DNA of 5,577 nt from an uncultured Acholeplasmatales bacterium (GCA_937877075.1 CALEGD010000016.1:1-5577), one strand, 5' to 3'; positions 1 through 5,565 are shown, numbered from the stretch's first letter. Notes: generated by a model not told the origin, from the sequence alone. Made by a program: numbers and translations.

Positions 1-170
1 GCCAGTGAAAAGTGACTTAGGGTATCGGCAATAAACGAAAGTCGTCTGATGATGACTACGGAGCCCGTCAGCGGGGCGATGAAACCAATGCAGATTCCCG
101 CAATTAATGCATATCTTAAGGGTTCAAAATGAATTAATGATTCGAAAAAACCTGGATTTGATAAAAACAT
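1..170 (-). CDS. ABC-3 family metal-ion permease, N-terminal fragment (ZnuB/AdcB/MntC-type)
   Basis: This is the membrane-spanning subunit of a zinc- or manganese-type ABC importer, cut by the left window edge after about 57 codons. The visible protein has a short polar N-terminus (residues 1-19). A hydrophobic first membrane helix then runs from about residue 20 to 41, through ALIAGICIGFIAPLTGS. The next segment, IRRLSFIADTLSHFSLA, matches the highly conserved 'LRRxSxxGDxLSHxxLAG' stretch of ABC-3 permeases. Here the usual Gly before Asp is Ala (A48-D49). The ATG at 170 is preceded by a good ribosome binding site (AGGTGA, a few bases upstream) and lies 7 bases after the ATPase stop, so the two genes form one operon. 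The metal (Zn or Mn) cannot be decided from this fragment, and no substrate-binding lipoprotein gene is visible. The family call is confident; the substrate is not. Confidence 0.85.
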   Translation of the reverse strand, partial: MFLSNPGFFESLIHFEPLRYALIAGICIGFIAPLTGSVVIIRRLSFIADTLSHFSL

Positions 171-177
171 CTTTCAC

Positions 178-810
178 CTACCTATAAAAACTATAGTCCC
201 CGACTTCATTCAGTTCTAAATAATAATCGGATAAATTTTTCGCAAACTCGATATCATGTGTTGAAATAATGATATTTACTTTTTTTTCTTTTAATTTTTT
301 GAGAATTTCAAAGAGTGAGCGGACATTTTCGTTGTCGATTCCTACCGTGGGTTCATCTAAAATTAAAAGTTGTGGATGATTTAAAAGAGCTCTGGCAATA
401 GTAACTCTTTGGAATTGTCCGCCGGACAGATTATTGACATTGTCCCGGTAAAAAGGATTTATCCCCAAGGTATTAATTATTTTTGTATAATATTCATCTT
501 TTCGCTTCATATAAGCGCTGGACAATATTTCAGAAGCGGTAATCGGAAATTCGTAACTGAATTCAATTTTTTGAGGTACATAACCGACATTTTCAAACCG
601 TTTTAGAGTATTGATGTCGATGCCGTCGAAAAATATTGTTCCGTCTCCCACTTTTAAGATCTTTAAAAGACATTTTATTAAAGTGCTTTTCCCCGTCCCG
701 TTTTTTCCGACCAAAGTTAGGAAATCTCCATGGTCAAGAGCAAATGAAAGATTATTCAGGACTAATTTTTGCGTATAAGCAAAGGATAAGCTTTTTACTT
801 CTATTCGCAT
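178..810 (-). CDS. Metal-ion ABC transporter ATP-binding protein (ZnuC/AdcC/MntB-type)
   Basis: A 210-residue cytoplasmic ATPase that powers import through the adjacent ABC-3 permease. All nucleotide-binding elements are intact: Walker A GKNGTGKST (35-43), Q-loop glutamine Q80 in GYVPQ, signature LSGGQ (128-132), Walker B LLILDEP (148-154), D-loop VGID (156-159) and switch histidine H185 in STHD. The segment 'VGYVPQ...F..FPITASEIL' is typical of zinc/manganese ATPases such as ZnuC. The protein is slightly shorter than most family members (about 230-250) because it has almost no C-terminal extension. The start at 810 has AAGGTGAG just upstream. The gene is first in a minus-strand operon, divergent from tmk, and is followed 7 bases later by the permease. 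An unrelated ABC importer is unlikely given that neighbour. Zn versus Mn specificity is unresolved. Confidence 0.9.
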   Translation of the reverse strand: MRIEVKSLSFAYTQKLVLNNLSFALDHGDFLTLVGKNGTGKSTLIKCLLKILKVGDGTIFFDGIDINTLKRFENVGYVPQKIEFSYEFPITASEILSSAYMKRKDEYYTKIINTLGINPFYRDNVNNLSGGQFQRVTIARALLNHPQLLILDEPTVGIDNENVRSLFEILKKLKEKKVNIIISTHDIEFAKNLSDYYLELNEVGDYSFYR

Positions 811-834
811 TTACTCACCTTTTCCATTTCACTT

Positions 835-863
835 ATTTTAACATAATTCTTTAGACCATACAA
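835..863 (-). promoter_or_regulatory. Candidate sigma-A promoter of the metal transporter operon
   Basis: Read on the minus strand, a -35-like TTGTAT (863-858) is followed after 17 bases by TAAAAT (840-835). A TG dinucleotide one base upstream of it (843-842) gives an extended -10 (TGtTAAAAT). The predicted transcript would begin about 18 bases before the ATPase start codon at 810. Spacing and position are good, while the -35 matches the consensus in only three of six positions. This is a visual assignment. Confidence 0.5.
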
Positions 864-901
864 GTATAAGGACCGATTAAATTAAATTTATTTTTAAGGA
901 C

Positions 902-916
902 TTTAAATAATTATAA
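902..916. promoter_or_regulatory. Possible Fur/PerR/Zur-family operator (7-1-7 inverted repeat)
   Basis: TTTAAAT-A-ATTATAA is an imperfect 7-1-7 inverted repeat. It agrees with the known Bacillus PerR box TTATAATnATTATAA at 12 of 14 defined positions, with the right half-site perfect. It lies in the divergent region upstream of a metal transporter, a kind of gene often controlled by Fur-family repressors. Against it: the region is very AT-rich, so such matches arise by chance. The box also sits about 38 bases upstream of the best transporter promoter rather than on top of it. It does overlap an alternative minus-strand -10 (TATAAT, 915-910) and abuts the tmk promoter. Confidence 0.25.
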
Positions 917-923
917 ATAAGTA

Positions 924-952
924 TTTCATTTTTTCGGGAAATATGAGATAAT
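924..952 (+). promoter_or_regulatory. tmk: Candidate promoter of the tmk operon
   Basis: An extended -10 element, TGaGATAAT (944-952), matches TGnTATAAT except for its first hexamer base. A very weak -35 (TTTCAT, 924-929) lies 17 bases upstream. Transcription would start near 959, giving a leader of about 27 bases before the tmk start codon at 986. AT-rich tracts upstream (877-920) could act as an UP element. The extended -10 is the main support. Confidence 0.45.
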
Positions 953-985
953 AATATTACAGTAAGATAATGGTGGTGGAAAGTT

Positions 986-1603
986 ATGAGTATCTTTATT
1001 ACGTTTGAAGGCGGAGAAGGAAGTGGCAAAACCACGGTCATCGACAGCCTTTATCGTAACTTACTGAATATGGGTCATCAAGTTTTGAAGACCAGGGAAC
1101 CCGGCGGTAGCCGGATATCTGAGGAAATCAGAAATATTATATTAAATGTTAAGAATGTCGAAATGGATTACCGGACTGAAGCTTTGCTTTATGCGGCAAG
1201 CCGAAGACAACATCTAATAGAAGTAATTATTCCGGCATTAAAAGCAGGAAAGATTGTTCTTTGCGATCGATATATTGATTCTTCCTTGGCTTATCAAGGA
1301 ACAGCCCGTGGCCTTGGAATCGAAGAGATATATCGGATTAATCAATATGCTACCGAAGGAATCCTTCCGAAGCTAACCTTTTATATAGACTTGAAACCCG
1401 AGATTGGTCTGTCGAGAATTAAGAATTCTTCAAGAATTCCCGATCGCCTTGATTTAGAGGCTAACAGTTTTCACGAAACAGTCCGTCAGGGTTATCTAAA
1501 GATTGCAAATATGTTTCCGGAGAGAATTAGAATAATTGACGGAAATCGCCCGGTAGAAGTGATTGAAAAGGAAATCATGGACATAATTTTAGAAGTAATA
1601 TAA
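986..1603 (+). CDS. tmk: Thymidylate kinase
   Basis: Phosphorylates dTMP to dTDP with ATP, an essential step of dTTP synthesis in the cytoplasm. The protein has 205 residues, normal for the family. It shows the P-loop FEGGEGSGKTT (7-17), the dTMP-binding TREPGG (36-41), the DRYIDSSLAYQG motif (94-105) and a LID region (about 143-158) ending in RLDLE. The LID resembles that of Bacillus-type enzymes. The ATG at 986 is chosen because the protein then begins MSIFITFEGGEGSGK, as is typical, and GGTGG lies 6 bases upstream. It is the first gene of the plus-strand cluster; its stop codon overlaps the ribosome binding site of holB. In Bacillus, yaaQ and yaaR separate tmk from holB; here the two are adjacent. 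Nothing unusual in the catalytic residues. Confidence 0.97.
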   Translation: MSIFITFEGGEGSGKTTVIDSLYRNLLNMGHQVLKTREPGGSRISEEIRNIILNVKNVEMDYRTEALLYAASRRQHLIEVIIPALKAGKIVLCDRYIDSSLAYQGTARGLGIEEIYRINQYATEGILPKLTFYIDLKPEIGLSRIKNSSRIPDRLDLEANSFHETVRQGYLKIANMFPERIRIIDGNRPVEVIEKEIMDIILEVI

Positions 1604-1608
1604 GGAGA
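1602..1608 (+). promoter_or_regulatory. Ribosome binding site fixing the GTG start of holB
   Basis: AAGGAGA overlaps the tmk stop codon TAA (1601-1603) and lies 5 bases before GTG at 1614. It supports that non-ATG start. The overlap suggests that ribosomes finishing tmk can help start holB. Confidence 0.75.
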
Positions 1609-1613
1609 ATTTA

Positions 1614-2594
1614 GTGGATTTTGATACTTTACTTAAAACCCAAAAAAAGGTTATAAAATTATTTCATAATAGTTTAAGAAAGGATCGTTTGGTTCACACT
1701 TATCTTTTTGAAGGCGCTAAGGGAACAAGCAAAATTGAAGCTGCCTATTACTTTGCTTCTATGATTCTTTGCAAGGGTGATAATAAGCCTTGCCATAAAT
1801 GTGATGATTGCCGGAAGATTGAAAAGGAAATACATCCAAGCCTCTTTTTTATAAAACCTCAAGGCGGTACTATTCGAAAAGATCAAGTTGAAAAATTGGA
1901 AAAAGAATTTTCTTTGACCGCATTGAGTGAGACCCAAAGGGTTTATATTATTGAAGATATCGATAAGGCTACTGCCGCAGCAGCCAATTCACTTTTGAAA
2001 TTTCTTGAGGAACTTGGCGGAGATAAATACGGGATCTTGATTACCGAAAATGTAAATCAAGTTCTCCCAACGATTAGATCCCGTTCCCAAATAATATCTT
2101 TTGAACAAGTACCACCGACATTAATTGCTGAGGAATTGATGTTAAGGGGAGTTGATTTCGAAATCAGTTTTATTCTTTCAAGGATTTCCAATAACGTCGA
2201 CGAATGTTTAGAGCTGATCGGAGACGGCAAGATTCTTGACTTAATTGAATTGGTTAAGAAAGTGGGTTTTACTCTAGCAAGCAAAACGAAAGATCCGGTT
2301 TTGGTTTTCTATGAAGAAGGAGAGTTTCTTTTAAAGGAAAATGACAAAAAATACCATAGAATTTTCTTGGATCTGCTCGTTACTCTTATAAATGATGAAT
2401 TATCTTTTATTTTGGGGGAAACTTCAGAGATAATTTTTAAAAACACCATTGATAATATCGCTCCCTACCTTGGCTCTGATTATGCATCTAAGGTAGGGGA
2501 AGTCGAAAAACTTTTAAGTTTTAAGCAAAGGCTGAATTACAATATAAATCTAGAATTGTTTTATGCCGATTTGCTGATAGAAATAGTGAGGTAA
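1614..2594 (+). CDS. holB: DNA polymerase III subunit delta' (clamp loader)
   Basis: Part of the clamp-loader complex that places the beta sliding clamp on primed DNA. The protein has 326 residues, as expected. Order of parts: AAA+ module with a P-loop-like EGAKGTSKI (33-41), a zinc-binding cysteine set C53, C60, C63, C66, a Walker B-like VYIIEDIDKA (110-119), then AAAANSLLKFLEE (121-133), a clamp-loader hallmark. The 'SRC' region reads RSRSQ (155-159) and keeps the arginine (R157). The remaining ~160 residues would be the lid and collar domains. The P-loop is degenerate: the second conserved Gly is Ser39 and the Ser/Thr after Lys is Ile41, so ATP binding is doubtful. This fits delta' as a stator rather than a motor, as known for E. 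coli delta'. The start is GTG at 1614, supported by AAGGAGA. The gene ends one base before ricT. A DnaX paralogue is unlikely because of its length and the altered P-loop. Confidence 0.93.
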   Translation: MDFDTLLKTQKKVIKLFHNSLRKDRLVHTYLFEGAKGTSKIEAAYYFASMILCKGDNKPCHKCDDCRKIEKEIHPSLFFIKPQGGTIRKDQVEKLEKEFSLTALSETQRVYIIEDIDKATAAAANSLLKFLEELGGDKYGILITENVNQVLPTIRSRSQIISFEQVPPTLIAEELMLRGVDFEISFILSRISNNVDECLELIGDGKILDLIELVKKVGFTLASKTKDPVLVFYEEGEFLLKENDKKYHRIFLDLLVTLINDELSFILGETSEIIFKNTIDNIAPYLGSDYASKVGEVEKLLSFKQRLNYNINLELFYADLLIEIVR

Positions 2595-2595
2595 T

Positions 2596-3462
2596 ATGAA
2601 GAAAGTAGTCGGTATCGGCTTTAAAGAAGTCGGTAAGATATATTGGTTTGAATCAGGACAATTTAAACTAGATGTAAATGATAAAGTAGTTGTTGAGACA
2701 ATTCGTGGACTCGAACTCGGTACTGTAGTACAAGAGTCGCGTGCAGTTAACGAATCTGAACTTGAACATGAACTTAAACCTGTGCTCCGCATTGCCAGTA
2801 AACAGGATTTAAGAATCTATGAAGACAATCTTAAACGAGCGGAAACTGCTCTTGAGGCCTGTAAGGAGATTGTAAAAAGGCATAGATTAGAAATGAAGTT
2901 GCTTGAATGCGAATATACTCTTGATCGTCAGAAAATAATTTTTTATTATAATGCCGACGGAAGGGTGGATTTTCGGGAGCTCCTAAAGGATCTTGCCAGT
3001 GAATTTAAAACTCGGATCGAACTTAGACAGATTGGACCCCGAGAGGGCGCAAAATTTATCGGCGGACTCGGTCCTTGTGGCAGAGAATGTTGCTGTGCCA
3101 AACATCTTCGCGAGTTTGATCTCGTTACTATGAAAATGGCAAAGGAACAAGGAATGACCCTAAATGCTTCAAAGGTTGCGGGTCTTTGTGGGAAACTGAT
3201 GTGTTGTATCGGATATGAAAATAGTTTCTATGAAGAAATTCGCAAAAGAATTCCCTTGCCCGGTGATATGGTAAAGACACCCACATGTAATATCTGTAAG
3301 GTAGTGGGGGTAGACTATATGCGGGAAATGATTAAAACAATCAAGGACGATCAGATTGAAGTTTGGCAGGCAAATGAGCTTGTGAAGTTACAAAGCCACC
3401 AACAGGAAGATAATCCCGAAGATCTGACCGATGATATTGTAGAAGATGGAATCAATTCATGA
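2596..3462 (+). CDS. ricT: RicT (YaaT), PSP1-domain Fe-S protein of the Y-complex
   Basis: Homologue of Bacillus YaaT/RicT. In that genus it works with RicA and RicF in an Fe-S-containing complex that stimulates RNase Y-dependent mRNA maturation and affects competence, sporulation and biofilm formation. The protein has 288 residues. The N-terminal part (1-50, VVGIGFKEVGKIYWF...) and the central PSP1 domain (about 60-145) are followed by a cysteine-rich stretch. This includes GGLGPCGRECCC (156-167, Cys 161/165/166/167), LCGKLMCC (197-204, Cys 198/203/204) and CNIC (231-234). The C-terminus (265-288) is acidic and probably disordered. The ATG at 2596 lies one base after the holB stop, with GAGG (2588-2591) inside the end of holB, so translation is coupled. 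In Bacillus yabA follows; here trmN overlaps directly. RicA and RicF partners are not in the window. Confidence 0.93.
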   Translation: MKKVVGIGFKEVGKIYWFESGQFKLDVNDKVVVETIRGLELGTVVQESRAVNESELEHELKPVLRIASKQDLRIYEDNLKRAETALEACKEIVKRHRLEMKLLECEYTLDRQKIIFYYNADGRVDFRELLKDLASEFKTRIELRQIGPREGAKFIGGLGPCGRECCCAKHLREFDLVTMKMAKEQGMTLNASKVAGLCGKLMCCIGYENSFYEEIRKRIPLPGDMVKTPTCNICKVVGVDYMREMIKTIKDDQIEVWQANELVKLQSHQQEDNPEDLTDDIVEDGINS

Positions 3463-4180
3463 GCTTTTAGGCTATAATAATATCAAAATCATTCAAAATC
3501 CGGAAATGTTTTGTTTTTCCTTAGATTCAATTCTTTTGGCCGATTTCATCCGTCCAAAACTTCAAAACGAGAAAATCATTGATTTAGGTTGTGGGAATGC
3601 CCCAATTCCGTTATTTCTTACTTTAAAAACAAAGTCGGAAATACTAGGTATTGAAATTCAAAAAGAAGTTTATGATTTAGCCAAAAGAAGTGTAGCTTTG
3701 AATAATCTTGAGGGGCAAATCCAAATCATCAATGCCGATATTAAAAATATATATCAGGTAATTGGAGCCAATGTTTTTGATATTGTTATTTCTAATCCGC
3801 CTTATTTTAAATATCATCCCGGAAGTAATATTAACCGTAATGAGTTTCTTACAATCGCCCGGCATGAAGTTAAAATCGATCTTCAAGGAATAATTCGGGA
3901 AGCCAGAAAACTTTTAAAAACCTGCGGTTTCTTTCATTTAGTTCACAGAGTAGAACGCCTGACCGAAGCTAGTAAGCTCTTACAAGAAAATAATTTTGGT
4001 ATCAGAAGATTGCGCTTTGTTTATCCGAAGACGGATAGTGAACATGCCCTCTTATTTCTTCTGGAAGCCAGAGCAAATATGAAGGATGATGTTAAGGTTG
4101 AACGGCCACTTTTTGTCTATGAAGGTGAAGATTATTCAGAAGAAGTTAAGGAAATATTTAATTTCAAGAAAAAATGCTAG
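3446..4180 (+). CDS. TrmN6-like tRNA adenine-N6 methyltransferase (YabB family)
   Basis: A 244-residue Rossmann-fold S-adenosylmethionine-dependent methyltransferase. It shows the family N-terminus (IKIIQNPEMFCFSLDSILLADF, 13-34, where the 'F.FS.D..LLA' pattern is diagnostic), SAM-binding motif I DLGCGNAPIPL (46-56), acidic E70 ending the second strand, N96-A-D98, and the catalytic SNPPY (116-120) typical of N6-adenine transfer. The E. coli homologue TrmN6 (YfiC) methylates A37 of tRNA1(Val). The substrate of the Gram-positive YabB branch is assumed by homology. The ATG at 3446 lies inside the end of ricT in another frame, a 17-base overlap. No nearer in-frame start would keep the conserved N-terminus; the next Met is residue 21. 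The ribosome binding site is poor, so expression probably depends on ricT translation. Confidence 0.88.
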   Translation: MESIHELLGYNNIKIIQNPEMFCFSLDSILLADFIRPKLQNEKIIDLGCGNAPIPLFLTLKTKSEILGIEIQKEVYDLAKRSVALNNLEGQIQIINADIKNIYQVIGANVFDIVISNPPYFKYHPGSNINRNEFLTIARHEVKIDLQGIIREARKLLKTCGFFHLVHRVERLTEASKLLQENNFGIRRLRFVYPKTDSEHALLFLLEARANMKDDVKVERPLFVYEGEDYSEEVKEIFNFKKKC

Positions 4181-4186
4181 TTTGTT

Positions 4187-4195
4187 TGTTATAAT
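4187..4195 (+). promoter_or_regulatory. Internal extended -10 promoter upstream of the TerB-like gene
   Basis: TGtTATAAT is a perfect extended -10 element in the 41-base gap after the trmN-like gene. No convincing -35 lies 16-18 bases upstream, but extended -10 promoters often do without one. The predicted start near 4202 would leave only about 20 bases before the ATG at 4222, enough to include the ribosome binding site at 4207-4213. It would allow the TerB-like gene and rsmI to be transcribed apart from tmk-trmN. Confidence 0.55.
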
Positions 4196-4206
4196 ATATA
4201 GAGAAG

Positions 4207-4213
4207 AAAGGAG
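4207..4213 (+). promoter_or_regulatory. Ribosome binding site of the TerB-like gene
   Basis: AAAGGAG lies 8 bases before ATG at 4222. It is the strongest site in the plus-strand cluster and fixes the start of a gene that has no well-known family length to compare with. Confidence 0.8.
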
Positions 4214-4221
4214 TTGATACT

Positions 4222-4626
4222 ATGTTCTTGAGTTTACTGTCTAAAGAAGAAAAGTTTTATTTCATCGATTTACTTGTAAAAGTGGTCGGAGTTGATGGGG
4301 AGGCTAATGAAACCGAAACCCAAATTATTAACCGCCTTAAATATGAAATGGGCGAAGATGCCATGAAATACCGAAAAAGCAATTCCTCTCTGGAAAAGCT
4401 GATTGAATATTTTGGTGAAAAACCCAAGGCTACAAAGAACCTAGTCTTCATGAATCTGGTCTCATCCTCGCTTTATGATGAGTTCTATAGCGTCGAGGAA
4501 CATTTATTGATTGAACAGATTCAAGAAAGTTTCAAGATTACTAATAAAAAGAAAGCTGATTTAATGAAGATTGTTTATGCCGAAAGGGACTTACGCGAAA
4601 AAGCGAAGAGGATAATTGCCGAGTGA
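4222..4626 (+). CDS. Small TerB-fold-like protein of unknown function
   Basis: A 134-residue, probably all-helical soluble protein with no signal peptide or membrane segment. Residues 11-40 read like the TerB (tellurite-resistance TerB/DjlA N-terminal) helix pair. A hydrophobic helix FIDLLVKVVGVDGEANETE carries the D25-G26-E27 turn and then E32, matching the pattern 'A..A.aDGeis..E...i'. A second similar unit may occupy residues 75-110 (NLVFMNLVSSSLYD...YSVEEHLLIEQI), where a DEF.S.EE turn sits in the equivalent place. In TerB-type proteins these acidic turns are proposed metal-binding sites; that is only an inference here. The gene has its own promoter-like element and a strong ribosome binding site, and its TGA stop overlaps the GTG start of rsmI by four bases. 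It occupies the place of yazA in the Bacillus order. No specific function can be given, and tellurite resistance should not be assumed. Confidence 0.75.
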   Translation: MFLSLLSKEEKFYFIDLLVKVVGVDGEANETETQIINRLKYEMGEDAMKYRKSNSSLEKLIEYFGEKPKATKNLVFMNLVSSSLYDEFYSVEEHLLIEQIQESFKITNKKKADLMKIVYAERDLREKAKRIIAE

Positions 4627-5477
4627 TTCAAAAATCAAATGAGTCCTCAGGCGGCATCCTCTATTTAGTGCCAACCCCAATCGGCAATTTTGCTGATATG
4701 ACCTTTAGGGCGGTTGAAGTACTGAAAAATGCGGATTATATATATGCTGAAGATACGAGAGTGACTAAGGTTTTACTTAGTCATTTTCATATCTCTACTC
4801 CTCTTTCTTCCTATCATATTTTTAACGAAGAAATTCAAGCTGAAGTAATTCTGAAATACTTGGCAGAGGGTTTAAAAATTGCCCTAGTTAGCGATGCCGG
4901 ACTTCCCGGTATCAGTGATCCTGGGTTTCTGGTCGCTAGAGAAGCTATCAAAGCCGGATTTTCGGTTATTTCTCTACCCGGTGCAAATGCCGCCCTAACG
5001 GCGCTTATTGCTTCAGGACTTCCTTCGGATAAGTTTTTCTTTTACGGTTTTTTAAGTTCAAAGCCATCACAAAGAGAAAAAGAGCTCAACCAATTGGCTG
5101 ATTATCCGGAAACCCTGATCTTTTATGAAGCCCCCCATCGTATCCAAGCTACATTAAAGTCGATGTATCAAGTCTTTAAAGATCGAGAAGCGGTTATTGC
5201 CAGAGAATTAACAAAAAAATATGAGGAGTATTTTCGTGGAAATTTGAAAGAAATTGTTGAAAGCAATCACGAATTCAAAGGAGAAATTGTTATTTTAGTT
5301 GCCGGTTCAAAACTATCGTCCGGTCAAAAGGAGTTAAACTCGCTTCAACTTGAAGAACATTATCAATATTATCTTGATCTTGGATTGAATCAAAAGGAAG
5401 CGATGAAAATGACTGCTCGAGATAGAGGTATTTCAAAAAGCGAAGTATATAAGCAAATTGTCAAAGGAAAAAGTTAG
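4623..5477 (+). CDS. rsmI: 16S rRNA (cytidine-1402-2'-O)-methyltransferase RsmI
   Basis: Adds the 2'-O-methyl group to C1402 in the decoding centre of 16S rRNA, using S-adenosylmethionine. The protein has 284 residues, the usual length. The tetrapyrrole-methylase fold is shown by LYLVPTPIGNFADMTFRA (13-30), AEDTR.T (42-48), SYH..N (63-68), VSDAGLPGISDPG (89-101), LPGANAALTALIASGLP (118-134) and FYEAPHR. The C-terminal 45 residues form the small helical domain typical of RsmI (GLNQKEAMKMTARDRGISKSEVYKQI). The start is GTG at 4623 within the overlapping GTGA shared with the upstream stop. It leaves about 12 residues before LYLVPTPIGN, like other RsmI proteins, and no in-frame ATG competes. AGAGG (4607-4611) is a somewhat distant ribosome binding site, so translational coupling is likely. 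Last gene of the cluster, with a terminator directly after it. Confidence 0.96.
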   Translation: MIQKSNESSGGILYLVPTPIGNFADMTFRAVEVLKNADYIYAEDTRVTKVLLSHFHISTPLSSYHIFNEEIQAEVILKYLAEGLKIALVSDAGLPGISDPGFLVAREAIKAGFSVISLPGANAALTALIASGLPSDKFFFYGFLSSKPSQREKELNQLADYPETLIFYEAPHRIQATLKSMYQVFKDREAVIARELTKKYEEYFRGNLKEIVESNHEFKGEIVILVAGSKLSSGQKELNSLQLEEHYQYYLDLGLNQKEAMKMTARDRGISKSEVYKQIVKGKS

Positions 5478-5501
5478 GATCGATGATGATCCTGCTTTTT
5501 T
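5468..5501 (+). terminator. Rho-independent terminator overlapping the rsmI stop
   Basis: AGGATC (5476-5481), a 6-base loop GATGAT and GATCCT (5488-5493) form a perfect 6-bp stem. It is followed by GC and a T6 run (5496-5501), then ATTT. The stem begins within the rsmI stop codon TAG (5475-5477). The A-tract plus G at 5468-5473 can pair with the C plus T-run, giving a longer imperfect stem. It also gives a U-run on the other strand, so the element could work in both directions. Confidence 0.8.
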
Positions 5502-5537
5502 ATTTACTAGGAAGTCCTTTTCGCCTATAAAAAACCT

Positions 5538-5565
5538 TTGTTTTTACTTTTTATTAACCTAAAAT
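5538..5565 (+). promoter_or_regulatory. Weak candidate promoter for a gene beyond the right edge
   Basis: TTGTTT (5538-5543) and TAAAAT (5560-5565) are separated by 16 bases in the AT-rich tail after the rsmI terminator. The -10 matches five of six bases, the -35 only three. In such AT-rich sequence a chance match is quite possible. Otherwise the tail from 5502 to 5577 holds nothing I can support. Confidence 0.25.

Noticed and set aside
409..854. Two plus-strand open frames opposite the ABC ATPase
   Set aside because: They lie antisense to a gene with all ABC motifs intact and have no family resemblance or credible ribosome binding site.
1674..2792. Minus-strand open frames opposite holB and the start of ricT
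   Set aside because: Low-complexity translations, antisense to well-recognised genes on the other strand; reading-frame shadows.
3473..3478. TATAAT within the first codons of the trmN-like gene as a promoter
   Set aside because: It lies inside coding sequence, with no TG extension or -35, and a transcript from it would lack the start codon.
3677..4451. Minus-strand open frames opposite the trmN-like and TerB-like genes
   Set aside because: Same reason: no recognisable motifs, and the plus-strand genes explain the coding signal.
4222..4626. Calling the small protein a tellurite-resistance protein
   Set aside because: Only a fold-level resemblance to TerB is visible, and none of the other ter genes are present.
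5530..5545. Hairpin AAAAAC-CTTT-GTTTTT as a second terminator
   Set aside because: Just one G-C pair in a 6-bp stem, so it is too weak, and no clean T-run directly follows on either strand.
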